From Stenocarpella maydis (lineage: Eukaryota; Ascomycota; Sordariomycetes; Diaporthales; Diaporthaceae), in the NCBI GenBank assembly GCA_002270565.1, contig NQMI01000046.1:241718-305717 (forward strand): 64,000 bases of DNA, given 5' to 3'. Below are positions 33,641 through 45,158 of this stretch, one piece after another (the stretch's first letter is position 1; every line of letters begins with the position of its first letter). A program made the position numbers and the translations under genes. Under the pieces are notes generated by a model that did no database searches, was not told the origin of the DNA, and was given only the letters and a program-made list of their open reading frames with translations.

Positions 33641-36588
33641 CGCAGATCAATCAAAGGGCGACCACAGTCTACTGCAGCTCTGTGCACTACCCAGGTGGGC
33701 AACACCATCGAACAGGGCACCCACTGAAGGCGGCATCGAGTTGAATCCATCCTTGATTCACCGTACCGACCGCAACTTTTACCTCATGCTAGCTACTTGA
33801 GTTTAGTTGGGTTGCCATGGTTGATCATGGTTTGCCGTGCATGAATCTGCAGCCTGCACTTCCCACAGGTTTGTGTAGGTGTGTAAATCAAAAGTGTGTT
33901 GGTTCTGTTTCTGTGCGGTCGGCCTGCAAGTGCTTGACGTTGGCTGTCAAGACTTTGACGAGAACGGAGACAAAGTTCGTCCTCCCAACCCCACGCCTGT
34001 GTGGACAGACTTCTGAGCAGTTTGTTGCACTACGGGGGAGGATGGATGCATTCACACCCTTGAGCGTGGCTTGTGGCCTCATATAGTACTGGCTTCCTGG
34101 GTTCAACACAATTCCACCTTTTCAGTAGGGCGTCTTCTCAGAAGCGTCAGCTCCTGCACCTGCCCACAGAGATGCCCCCATGATGTCTGGACCAGACGAG
34201 AGCAATGTTGCTGCGTGAAGTCCTCAAGTCATGAGACAATACTTTTTGTGTTCCCAAGTGTCTTGGGGATTCCCGGCGCGAGACCATGATATTTGATTGG
34301 GAAAATACGTTCCCAGCGCGGAGCCTTCACCTGACATCAGCCCATTCCTCAGCAACATTAGCAGTCCGTTGCCCCACTGGGGCACTAACCGACGTTTGCT
34401 GACTGCATCTTCACCGCTCGCTTACCTGCTGCAGCCAGAGCGCTGAACCGTGTCACGGGGCAGATCTACTTCCCTTTGCCCAGTCCCGGTAATCACGAAA
34501 CCAAAGCGGCCAGTCCCTGGACCTGCAGACCCGAGACCATTTCCTTGCCGTGCATATGATCCTCTGTCCTGAAGGATTACAGGAGCACAAGTGTCTGTTG
34601 AAAGGTTCAAGCATGATTCCGAGGCAGCCGGAAATAAGGTCAACTGGTGGCAGGGATTCGGGCTCATAGGATTCTCTGCCAAGTTGTGTCTGAGACGGGA
34701 CATGATGGGAGTGGGCTAGAGTCGCTGCATGAGCCCGAGATTCCCGGAATCCTCACCGTGGAATCTTGTGAGCCGTTCAGTTTCTGGTTCTCATTCATGG
34801 GATCGAATTGCTTTTCATCGTTGAAGAGCCACGTTCAAACCTAAACGTGCCCCCCCATCGCGCCGCAAGATGGCCTCATAAATTCAGGGACTCAACACTG
34901 GAGCTACCGGTCATGTACGCCAGTGATTTGCCGTGTGCCACAGCAGATCGTTTGGCCGTGACAACAGAAAACAAGAAAATCAAGAAAACTCTGTTGAAGG
35001 ATCCGAACCCATGCGAGGCTGTTGATAAAAAGCAGTGGGTTTCGCGAGCCCACAGGAACCCCATTCGCCCGTCTTGCCTCGGCACCAGGTCGGCCACTCC
35101 AAGGGCGTGCCCTATGGGATGCCCTGGTGCTTAGGTAGACTACTTGGCCCGCGCCGGTTTCACAAGACTAATGCAGAGACCCTCTGGAGCAGATTGTCTG
35201 AACCATTTTCCCACGTGCGGAATAAGTAACCCGTGGGCAGCGAGTGGGACATGCATGATTTCCGCATGTATTTTGCATTCCGAGGTCGGTTTCTGATTAA
35301 TCATGATGCGACAGACTGTGCTGCCTGCCTGCCTTGGTCGTTTTCTCGCTCTCGTGTGTGCAGGTCCGAGTCCAGAATGAACCAAGTCATTGCAGCCGAG
35401 CGCAGACAGATCCATGACTCTGGAGTCCGCACAGCTGGGCCTCATCCGGCAGGCCTTGGTTGAGCGAGGCGGGTGCGGGATGTCATGTGCGGTTGGCTGA
35501 TCGATGGTCAGTATTGGCAACCAATGTGGAAAGCCGACGGACAAGCCGTTCCTGGTTGGCTTCCGAGATGGCGCCACATTTAAGTAGTTTCTTGGCTGCC
35601 GGAGTAGTTCTCTACGGCTAGTTATCTCTGCGCCTGTTGTGGGCATCCTCGTCCCAGCCCTTTCCGGCACCCAGCTGCCCGGAAGCCTCGTTCAGGCCAG
35701 GGGGCCAGGGAGCGCATCGACGACTTCTCCAGCAAGTCTTGGCCTCACGCGTCACGACTCCTCATGCCAGAGGCCTGCCAGCAGCCTACCGACCGCTCTC
35801 GCTGAGACCCGAGCGGCACACGCACTGGGGGCTGGCGAGGCACTCCGTACCGCGCCGCCGGACCAGGTGCAAAGGTCGGCACGTTGGCGCTTGGCCTCGA
35901 CGGATCGTGATGAAGATACGAGCCCTGTGGCTTCGGCCCGCTCGAGCCTTTCTGCTCCGGCACCCAGCCCCGCGGTCGCATCTGGTCGCGCTAGCCCGAA
36001 GCTTATCTCTCCGCATGGCCTGGGCGATGTGCTGCACATGTTGGGCTGGAGTCCTGGCCTGGACAAGACATGGCCAGTCTCTTGTCCCGTGGGCCGTCTG
36101 CGCTGGGCGATGCTTGTGAGCAGCCATCACGCATGGGCTGAGCGAGGGCCAGGGCTTACGTTTTCCTCGGCCGGCCCTGACGTGAGATCGCCCCTCGTCT
36201 GGATCGTGGCCTGGTGAGCGACGAGTACCCGAGCAGTGCCGAGCAGTCCTGTAGCCGTGGGATTTCTCGACAGGCGGTGGCGGGGCGATTTTGGCCCGCT
36301 ACGTCCGACAAGTCTGGCCAGGCTGGGGAAAACACACCAGTCATGTTTCCGGGGTGCCAAAGGACTGGCTCTGTGTGACCCCGTGGGGAACCCTTCCTTC
36401 ATGTAAGTGAATCCTGGCCTAGTCTGAATCGCGCAAGAGATCGGCCAGCCACTGCAAACGCAAGCGCGCAGCCTTTATATTCAAGCAGATCCAGCGCCTT
36501 GCCAGGTTTCCCGCAGCTCCATTGTCTAGTCTCACCTGCAACTGCTTGTGCATGCCTCTTGCGCTTCATCCTCTGACGGCAGCCCAAC
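33641..36588. other. Long intergenic region upstream of the sugar transporter
   Basis: Almost 3 kb without a supportable gene. Overlapping frames of up to about 190 codons occur on both strands but look random. The right half is presumably the promoter and leader of the transporter. Confidence 0.5.
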
Positions 36589-38831
36589 ATGTCCGAGAAG
36601 ATCCCCCACCAAGTCGACCATGTCGGAGACGCCGCCGTCGGCCGCAAGACGGTAGCCCTCAACATTGTCGAGAACCCCCTGAAGCGGCACTCGGCCGAGC
36701 AGACGGTCGAGAATGCCCGCCTGTTTGCAGAGACGCACGGTATGGGTGAGCACGCCGCACTGTTCGGTCGGGCCAGCCTCGTCGCCCGCGACCCAGACAG
36801 GTTCGAGTCGGTCTCGCAGCTCGAGGGCGCAGAGCGCGCCGCCCTGGTCTACGAGAGGGACCACAAGTGGCATGGCCCCAAGATGCTGTGGTACTCGATC
36901 GCCCTCTGCGCCATCGGGGCTGCTACCCAGGGGTGGGACCAGACTGGTTCCAACGGCGCCAACCTGTCTTTCCCCGAGGAGTTTGGTATCAACGGAAAGG
37001 GTACGGACGAGTGGATTGTCGGTGTCATCAACGCCATCATCTTCCTGACCGCAGGCCTCATGTAAGTCGTCCATCACCGCGGGGGGTCCCCTGCATTCAC
37101 TCACCCTCTTGGCAGCGGTGCCTTCATCGTCGACCCCCTCAACCACTACTTCGGCCGCCGGGGCGAGATCTTCATCACGGCTGCCTGCCTGACCGCCACC
37201 CCGATCGGATCCGCGTTCGCGAGGTCCTGGCAAGGACTGTTCGCTGCTCGGTTTGTCATGGGCATCGGCATCGGTGCCAAGAACGCCACTGTCCCAATCT
37301 ACTCTGCAGAGATGGCCCCGGCTCGCATCCGCGGGGCCCTCGTCATGTTCTGGCAGCTCTGGGTCGTAGCAGGTGGGTGGCTGGACGTGTTCCTGTCTTG
37401 CTCGGGCTGTACCAAATGATACTAATCTTTGTGTAACCAGGTATATTCTTGGGCTTCTGTGCCAATGTCATCGTCAAGGATACTGGTGCTATTGCCTGGC
37501 GTCTCCAGCTGGGATCCGCTTTCATCCCGTCCCTGATCCTCGCAGTGGGCATCTTCTTCTGCCCCGAGTCTCCCCGCTGGCTCATGAAGCACCGCAGGCA
37601 CGCCGAGGCCTTCAAGTCAATGTCGCGCCTCAGAGCCCATCCCATCATCGCCGCCAGGGACTTCTACTACTCCTACGTCATCTATGAGGAGGAGCTCCAG
37701 GTGGCTGCGGGATCTACCTACTTCTCCCGTCTTTGGGACTGCTTCGCGGTCCCAAGGATCAGGAGGGCCAACTACGGCGCCAGTACGGTCATGATAGCCC
37801 AGCAAATGTGTGGCATAAACAGTCAGTCTCGCGCACCCTTGCTCCAGGCTTCTTGGTTTGCTGAACATGTACAGTCATCTCATTCTACAGCTCCACCATT
37901 TTCGAGAACGTTGGCTACTCTGCAACACAAGCGCTGTATGCGTCCCTGGGATACGGCGCCATTCAGGTTGTTTTTACGATTCCCACACTCTTCATGATAG
38001 ACACCAAGGGAAGGCGGACCTTGACCTTGGCCGTATGTTCTCCCCCCATCCAAAAACCTGAGGCGCAACTAACATGAGGCAGACATTCCCGCTCATGTGC
38101 ATATTCCTACTGGCTGCAGGCCTGTCTCTGCTCAAGACCACAGGCACCGCAGGGGAGCGCTTGGGACCTGTCGTTCTGTGGGTACCTCACCGCTTCGGTG
38201 TGATTGCACACATGTAGCTGACCAAACCTGCCTAGATTCGTCTACCTCTTCACCATTGCCTACTCTCTCGGTGAGGGTCCTGTGGCTTTCCAGTACTCGG
38301 CCGAAGTCTTCCCAACCATCCAGCGAGAGCAGGGTATGGCATGGGCTGTCTGCATCAACAACACTTTTGGTAAGATCTCCCACGGACCGACACGGGACCT
38401 GTTGACTAAACTTTTCTAGCCGGAATTCTGAGTCTCACATTTCCTCGGATGCAAACGGTGATGACTCCAACTGGTGCCTGTGAGTCTTTCCAGCTTTCAA
38501 CGTCTGCCGGGGTAACTTCTAATATCATCTGCAGTTGGCTTCTATGCCGGTCTGAACCTAATCGCCTGGTTTATGATCTTCTGCTTCGTCAGGGAAACCA
38601 AGCAGCTTACCCTGGAGGAGATTGACCGTAAGCAGGACAGGATATTATTTCACATGCTGTCACTAACCTTCTACAGAGGTCTTTTCGGTTCCCACAAAGG
38701 AATTCCTCTCGTACGAGCTCAAGACCTGGCTTCCATACTTCATCAAGCGGCACATATTCCGCCAAAAGATCTCCAAGCCACCTGCGATCATCGAGAAGGA
38801 TGCCAAGGCCGAGGACATTTTGGGGGCATAG
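36589..38831 (+). CDS. MFS sugar/polyol transporter
   Basis: A 12-helix proton-coupled sugar or polyol carrier of the sugar-porter family in the plasma membrane. Nine exons give 601 aa: 36589..37061, 37116..37372, 37441..37821, 37875..38032, 38083..38177, 38236..38369, 38420..38479, 38535..38627 and 38677..38831. Introns are only 49-68 nt and every join keeps frame. Sugar-porter signatures are YFGRRGE after helix 2, [28 protein letters not shown] at the end of helix 6, QQMCGINIISFYS in helix 7, DTKGRR, and [12 protein letters not shown] after helix 12. About 100 cytosolic residues precede helix 1, which reads [20 protein letters not shown]. The long N-terminus resembles fungal myo-inositol and related polyol transporters, but the substrate is not determinable. 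No partner enzyme genes adjoin it. Confidence 0.93.
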
Positions 38832-39909
38832 GTTGTTTATAGGCTCATCTTCAGCCAAACAACGTCTTGGCCCCCGTGTGCATGCTGCCATCTGCATCAG
38901 GGCAACTTGACTTGACCAGGTTGCATGTCCTATAGAGCTAGACCTAGAGTGTGAGAGGATAGGACTAGAAACTACAGGATGGATAATCACGGAGCCATGG
39001 TGAAGGATTAAAGGCTACAGAATTTGGTAGATTTGGACATGAATCTAGATCTGAGCCCATGCATCTTGTGAATTGTGGTTGTCCTGACCCACATTTCATT
39101 TGATATTTCTCCACAGCGAATTGTGTCTGCGTGGCTGTACTCAACATGTGATTGATGACATGTCATTCTCGAGGATGGGCACAGGAGTCTAGGCTTGTGC
39201 ATCCATGATACGCTGTACCCCCGGGCATTGCTCATCGTGATTTCAGTGGTGCTTTCGGGTCAGTTTCGGGCATGATGCCAGTATTCATTCTACACCCCAA
39301 GTATTTCAATCGACAGCACTACCTGATTCTGAATTCTGTACATTCCCACGTCACATGATCCACATGTTCTCTCGAGCTAGATGCACGTTGCAAGGCGCAG
39401 CCATGACGCCTCAAGACTAATTGTTCGCCCGATCGCCAAAGCTGTGTGCTTTGACAGCAGCGCCCTCCGGGTCCCGGCCTGTAGTGCGACAGCAGTCCTC
39501 CGCGGAGGCCGTTCCGGGTTCGTCCAGTAGTTGTCCTTTGACCAGATGATCGCACCGCTGTGGTGGCGTATGAACTTTGATGTGGAATGACAGGTGCCGG
39601 CAGCCCCCCCAATCTCCGTCAGGGCTAGACACTGTGATGAGTTGAAACTCTGAAATCGGAGGCTTGGCCGGGTCACCACAGTCCGGAGCCGCCGAATCTG
39701 TAATTCGCACATGCACGGACTGCAAGCCACAGATTATGCCTCGGCGCACATGATCAAAGGAAGCATTCTCTATTGAGTATTGTGTGTCGGGACCTTAATA
39801 AACCCCCCCTGCTTCAAGTCCGCATCAGCTCGATCAAACAGACAGGATCACCATCGCTATTGCTACCTCAGGCTAAATTATCTACGAATCCACGGAAATC
39901 CCTGACCGA
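38832..39909. other. Intergenic region left of the accessory island
   Basis: About 1.1 kb between the sugar transporter and the broken secreted-protein gene. No gene seen. Confidence 0.55.
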
Positions 39910-40356
39910 ATGCGGGCCTTAATCATCATCTCAGCTGTTTACTTCAGTCATGTTCCCGCTCAAGCCCAGTGCTTCGGCGCGGGTGACTTATATCCTCTCT
40001 ATACGTTGCTCCAGCGTGAACCAACAACTTAGCTTTCGATCCCAAAGTTTCCTAACGGTATCCCTAGGGGGGTGGCCAATACAGCAAGGCTGCTGGGCAG
40101 CTGCTCGGGTAATCTATTTTGCCTTGCTTCCCGATAATACGCACAAGTCCCTTGTCACCATGAGGGTTGCTAGCTGACTGGTTTTGACAGCACGTGCCGA
40201 AGCGACGGAGCCCCGGCCACGGGTGGACAAACTGCGGCTCCTCCTGCTAGTGCACCGCCTCAGGGCCTCGATGCGCTTCTGGGTGGACTTCTTGGTGGTG
40301 GCGCGTCAAAACCGCCGTCTGCTGTAGCGCCAACTGCTACTTCAGAGAGACTATAA
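39910..40356 (+). pseudogene. Small secreted cysteine-rich protein gene with three premature stops
   Basis: One frame of 149 codons runs from the ATG at 39,910 to a TAA at 40,354-40,356, broken only by TAG at 40,030, TAA at 40,135 and TAG at 40,171. It begins with a signal-peptide-like stretch (MRALIIISAVYFSHVPAQAQ) ending in a good cleavage context, then a cysteine at codon 21. Further cysteines lie at 40,102, 40,120, 40,153, 40,168 and 40,195, six in all. The C-terminal third is Pro/Ala/Gly-rich (GLDALLGGLLGGG) and ends PTATSERL. Each stop can arise from CAG or CAA by C-to-T at CpA, the RIP pattern. It lies about 180 bp from the RIP-degraded MULE. Size, signal peptide and cysteines are effector-like, but I recognise no family. 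Introns covering the stops are a weaker alternative because the intervening codons also read as protein. Confidence 0.6.
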
Positions 40357-40530
40357 TGATCAATACTGGGTTCCCGTTCTACTCTAACCATCAAACGGCT
40401 ATTCGGCAAAATGAATGCTTGTGAGATAAAGATGAGCTTTTCTATACTGTTCTGTGTTTTAGGGGATGACAAGTCTGCAAATAGTACATTTGTTGTACTT
40501 GGAGTTCTTGAAAGTGTGCTATACAAGGCT
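40357..40530. other. Spacer between pseudogene and transposon
   Basis: AT-leaning sequence without a recognisable frame; it separates the broken secreted gene from the transposon target duplication. Confidence 0.5.
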
Positions 40531-40538
40531 TAGTTAGA
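40531..40538. repeat. Left target-site duplication (8 bp)
   Basis: TAGTTAGA immediately left of the transposon, repeated in the same orientation at 43,444-43,451. Confidence 0.75.
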
Positions 40539-40592
40539 GAGACTGGAGATTCGCAAGGCAGAAAACGGAGGGTATAAGGCAATATGTATCCC
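40539..40592 (+). repeat. Left terminal inverted repeat of the MULE
   Basis: 54 bp starting GAGACTGGAG that match the reverse complement of 43,390-43,443 at 50 positions. Two of the four differences are C versus T at CpA or CpC, consistent with RIP. Confidence 0.88.
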
Positions 40593-43389
40593 TGGTGCGC
40601 TAACCTTAATTTGCACTATGGGCTCGCCATACATAATAGAAATACACAGTCATTAACTACACATCTATTGCATATCGTTGCTACTATTGTGACTTCTGGC
40701 CTTGGTGTTTTGCTACTTTCTTCATTGCCTAGGCCGTTCCTCCTTGTACCTAAGCACTGTAATCTCCTCCTGGGTCTCCTTCTCGTTGCTGATGAGGTCC
40801 TCTATAGTTAACTCTACCTGTGGCAGCTGGTTGATGGTCTTATAAGCCCTCGTACGGGGCTTCTTGGCTGTTGGCCCTGGTGTTAAGGCCGTTATTGCTG
40901 GCGAGGCTGTCTCTGCAGAACGTTGCTTTGGAAGCTAGCGAGTTGGTGGCTTTGTGAGCCCTGCTGCTAACTACTGGTCCCATTGGATAGCTTCTCGCTG
41001 GTTCTTCCTATTATGGGAGTCCTTCTCATCTAGTAACTGGAGGGTCTTGTTATTCCACTTAAATGCTGAGTTAATATATTATATAGAGGTTATTATCGCC
41101 CTTGTCTTGTTACCTGCCCTATTACTTAGACTGGTGGTTGTTGAGGCTGTCTTCTTGCCCATTACAGCCTTCTTACGGGTTGCAAGAATGCTATCTTTAT
41201 TTATATTAAATATACTCTTGTTATAAGGTCTTCCCTTTATTATAGTAATCCTGTTTGGCTTAAGGACTGCTAGAAGAGGGATTCCAACTGAGAGGTTATG
41301 ATCTAGCTAGTAAGACTTGTGAATATCTTCTCTCTTGAGAAGGCGGCTAGCTTTCTTGCTATTAGTAATTCGGCTTATATAGGGCAAGCTATATTGGGTG
41401 TAGATAGGGCAAACGTATGTTATTAGCGAGTAGTTGCCCTATAGGACCTGCCCCTAAAGCATTTGCTTTATATAACTTCTTATTATTGAGAGAAGCTTAA
41501 GGGCCGCCTATAATACCTAAAGCGGAAGCTTGCTAAGCTACTTCTGCCTATTAAACTTCTCTAGTAATAATGTCTTCTAATAGGCCTCCTTAGAGCATAG
41601 GGTATAAGAACTATCCTCTATTATCTCATAGGCAGCCTTAATCAGGTAGAGAATGTTATCCATTCTATAGCTAAGATAGACCTTTAGCTTCTGATATATG
41701 GCCTTTATGGAGGAGGTTATATGTAAGCTAAAGTTAAGGATTTTGCAGGTCTTGTGTGCAGCCTATTTGGTAATAATCTTCTCCCCTTTATTAATATACT
41801 AGGTCTAAAGATAGTTAATGATTGCTACCTGGTCTGAGAACTTCTCTTATAGGCGCTGCTAAGCTATATTATAGATCTTATGATTGGTTAAGAATTCCAT
41901 AATCTTTAGAAGGTTGAATAGAGCCTGATGAGTATAGGGGATATCCTTTAATTTGGGGACCTTTACAGGTATTATAGCTTTATTTCTCCCTAGCATACTT
42001 AGCAAGACCTTATCTTCTACCTTGCTAGCTTCCTCCTCTTCTGCTTCTTCCCCTTTATCTTCTTCTACTATTACTTGTAGCTTCTTCTACTTCTTCTTGA
42101 TATTTAACTTAATATTGGCGTTAATATAGAAGAGGCAGAGTTAGTAATATGCCTGGAGGAATTTATAGCTGAGGGCGTTAATCAGGGTAGTATCATAGTT
42201 TGTTATAAAGACCATTGGGTTGTTAGTTTGGTAGTGGCGGAGGAGGTTGTGAACTTGCTCTAAAAGCTATTGGAAGTTAGGTTCCTTCTTGCTATTAATA
42301 ACGCCTTGGAATAGGGGCAAGTTCTTCCTCATATGGGTCATATAAGTGCCCTAGAAGTATGATATCTTCTTATTATTTGTTAAATATATATAGTCGAGTG
42401 AGAGGCACTATATGAAGCGATTCTCTTAAATCTATGCTAACTGTTCCCTTATACACTAGAAGATGCCCGTAATATTATTATTACTATTGGTTGTAAAGCG
42501 GTACTAATATCCCTTCTTCTTAAGTAAGTCTAGTGAGGCTTGTATTGGAGTGTAGATTCCTTGCTTCTCCTTCCGCCAGCCTGTTAGCTAGTCCTTTATT
42601 GTATTTAGTCCTACGATAATGTCAGGATATTGTTATCGGAGTGCCTGCTTAAGCTTCTTCGGCTTTGCCATCAAGGGGTCTTTAGTAGTATGAGTGAGGA
42701 ATTCATGCTAGGCTTCTGTCAGTTTAACCCAGCTATGCTGGGCTCTACCGACTTCTTAAGGGCTGTAAGACTGATGCTCTATATTGTTAAGCTGAAGGAC
42801 CTATTTGCTAGCAGTCTTCTTGGTGTAGTGGGTAAGTGCTAACTAGTTATAGTTAGCTTTAATTATAGAGGAAGAGTGTGTTGTTACAGTAGTTAGGTGT
42901 TTGGTGCTACGGCTATACTGCAGACTTGCATATATAGGGCTAGAATCCACCTTGACTATTATATAGCTAGCTCGCTTTGTGACTTCGTCTAACTTAGCTT
43001 TAAGGTCCTTATAGATATTATATCTATCATGGAAAAGTCTCAGGTACTCAGGAGGTTGGTAAAGTGCTGGGAGTCAGTTGTTTGCAGCGGTGATGTGGGC
43101 GTTCTAATTATGATAGTCTGCCTGCTACTGCGCTTTGAGGCGGGTGTAGTTAGGGGCCTGCATTATTATTATAATATTAAAAAATTTGATTCTAACTGGT
43201 GATGATATATCTCTAATGGCCAAACCATTAATTGCAAGAAGTATTTGGCTAGTATTGTATGTAGTGGGTGGTTGGCAAGGGAGTATTGTTTGGTGGGTGA
43301 AGGGGGTTTGGTAGGTCTGCAGATGAAGGGCATAAAAGGCACCTGGTTGGGGTGGTGTGTGAGGTTGAATGGAGCGCTCTGATTGGCTG

Positions 43390-43443
43390 GGGGTACTTAT
43401 TGCCTTGTACCCTCCGTTTTCTGCCTTGCGAATCTCCATTCTC
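43390..43443 (-). repeat. Right terminal inverted repeat of the MULE
   Basis: Inverted partner of 40,539-40,592 (50 of 54 positions match). This end keeps C where the left end has T at two positions, so it is less RIP-affected. Confidence 0.88.
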
Positions 43444-43451
43444 TAGTTAGA
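43444..43451. repeat. Right target-site duplication (8 bp)
   Basis: TAGTTAGA immediately right of the transposon, the direct copy of 40,531-40,538. The base before it differs between the two sides, so the duplication is 8 bp or a mutated 9 bp. Confidence 0.75.
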
Positions 43452-44469
43452 AGGACCCGTTTTCATGCTGTGTACCCCATACTTTTCCACCCAAAGTCAT
43501 TACAACATCCTAATAGGAGCATGGGAGGTCCTAAGTATGGTATTTAGTACTGTATTTCGGTAAATTTTGTCACGAACTCTAACAACCTATTACTAATTAG
43601 TCTACAAGCTTAGCTGCAGCTGCCAGGCGAACTCCCGGAAATCTATATCTCCTCGTTTATTAAGCGTATCAAGCCTAAACGAGCAGAAAAACTTGAGGAT
43701 TATAATTGTGCACGGCACAAGTATACCGAGAGGGCGGGGCCAAAAGATTAAAGCCGATGTTCTACCTAATTCCGCGTTGAACACAACATGGCCGTTCGGG
43801 GTCGGAGAAAGGGTGCCATGCTGTCTCGTTTAATGCGAATATTCTTATGAATTGCTCCTCAAGACCCGCTTATGGCATCGAAACCTTGTTGGAATATCAA
43901 TTTGGGGGGGGGGCGGGTCTGAGCGCGCGGATGTCATACGTGAAATGTTTGTGAGGGGACCAAAACTTGATATAATCCATGCCGAGACACCAACGGCTTG
44001 GTGCTGCTCGGATTGACCATTTCCTACATGACTTGTCATCTCCACCGCAAAACCAGCCCCCTGGATGACTACTGAATCGGTAAACCGGTGTAAATGTGAG
44101 CTTCCAAAAGTCGGCAAATCTGAGTATAGGGGGTGGGTCGCACGTTCAGAATTTCCAGCGGCCTGGCAGGTCTTGCAATAACTGCATTATCTTGCAGGTA
44201 GGCACAGGTTGATTATTTGAAACGGAATCACGTCAAAGATACCGAGGTACTCAGATTGCGAGTCAATCAATCAAAGACACTTCCCACAAAATCTAACCGG
44301 CAAGCTGCACTTGGAGTTATAGTTAAGCCGAAGCAAGTGTCATACAAGCTCAGAGCCCCGGCACGCACGGGCACAAGAACTGGTCCGTAATATCTTATGC
44401 ACCTTTCTGACTCGCCAACAGTTCGGCAGACATGGGAACAAGCGGGGGGGAAGATACACCTCCGCAGTT
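43452..44469. other. Intergenic relic sequence
   Basis: About 1 kb of mixed composition without a supportable gene. A G run lies near 43,905. Possibly remnant transposon DNA, but nothing is recognisable. Confidence 0.45.
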
Positions 44470-44745
44470 CTAAATCTTAAAGTATAACATATAACTGCTA
44501 TAGCGCATTAAAAATACCTTTACTATATATATTATTATGCATCAAGTTTTCTTTATTTACTTTATAAATCAAGAGTTATATTTAATAAATAAATATTTAA
44601 TTAAAATCAGTTTATAATATTAAGTTATTTAATAATAAAGTTTCTTATATAATAATTGTACTAGTACTCTTATAAAACTTTAAGCTTTAATATTAAACAA
44701 ATATAAAGTTATAGCAAATAATACCAAGTATATAAGCATAAGAGG
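44470..44745. repeat. Extreme AT-rich block
   Basis: About 275 bp composed almost entirely of A and T with many TTAAT and TATAA stretches, much richer in AT than the flanks. Likely a heavily RIP-mutated repeat fragment; it starts and stops abruptly and no inverted or direct repeats define it. Confidence 0.65.
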
Positions 44746-45158
44746 AACTAATGTTTAGGATGAATGCCTGCAGAGCTGTAAACCGCGTGTAGGGCCGGGG
44801 TGGTCATAAGATTACGCACTAGCTATACCCACTTCCCGAAAGTTACCTCCAGGGCTCTCACTCTGGGTAGCGTCAGGTCCTGTTCTCGCCAACACTCGAG
44901 GTTACATTTAGTGGAGTTCCATTAATCCCACGCATGATGGGTGTGTTTGATGGTCAAAAGCGGCAGTGATCACCGAGTTGCAGTATAGGGTTTTACCGCG
45001 ATAGCCAAAAATATGATGGGTCGCTGATTTCCAGTCTGGTGAAGTAGGCTTTCTCCTTCGTTCTACTCGTGAACAACATTTCAACCTCGCACAAGCCTGA
45101 CCGGTTCCCCAAATTCGTTACTTTGTTCCCATGTGACGGCACTTAGGAACAGCATGTC

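Larger units (their letters stand above)
40539..43443 (-). mobile_element. RIP-degraded Mutator-like (MULE/Hop-type) DNA transposon
   Basis: A 2.9-kb element bounded by 54-bp inverted repeats and flanked by an 8-bp direct repeat. The interior is AT-rich and dominated by TA. On the minus strand, reading through many TAG and TAA codons that stand where Trp or Gln would be expected, transposase segments appear. They include FITNYDTTLINALS (about 42,170-42,210), where the aspartate fits the second residue of the DDE triad, and the nearby LCLFYINANIK, the counterpart of the MULE motif ending in HINKN. Further left is KREDIHKSYWL, like the C-terminal part of Hop-family transposases. Stops at CAA, CAG and TGG positions indicate RIP, so no active transposase is encoded. 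MULEs duplicate 8-10 bp, consistent here; hAT also duplicates 8 bp but the protein relic argues for MULE. Confidence 0.85.

Noticed and set aside
34980..35060. tRNA-like B-box (GGTTCGGATCC) on the minus strand
   Set aside because: T-stem does not pair and no cloverleaf can be drawn around it.
40046..40067. Very short GT..CTAAC..AG intron-like stretch inside the secreted pseudogene
   Set aside because: At about 21 nt it is below any normal fungal intron length, and the read-through frame stays protein-like.
40539..43443. hAT transposon, suggested by the 8-bp target duplication
   Set aside because: The inverted repeats are long and the transposase relic matches MULE motifs, not hAT.
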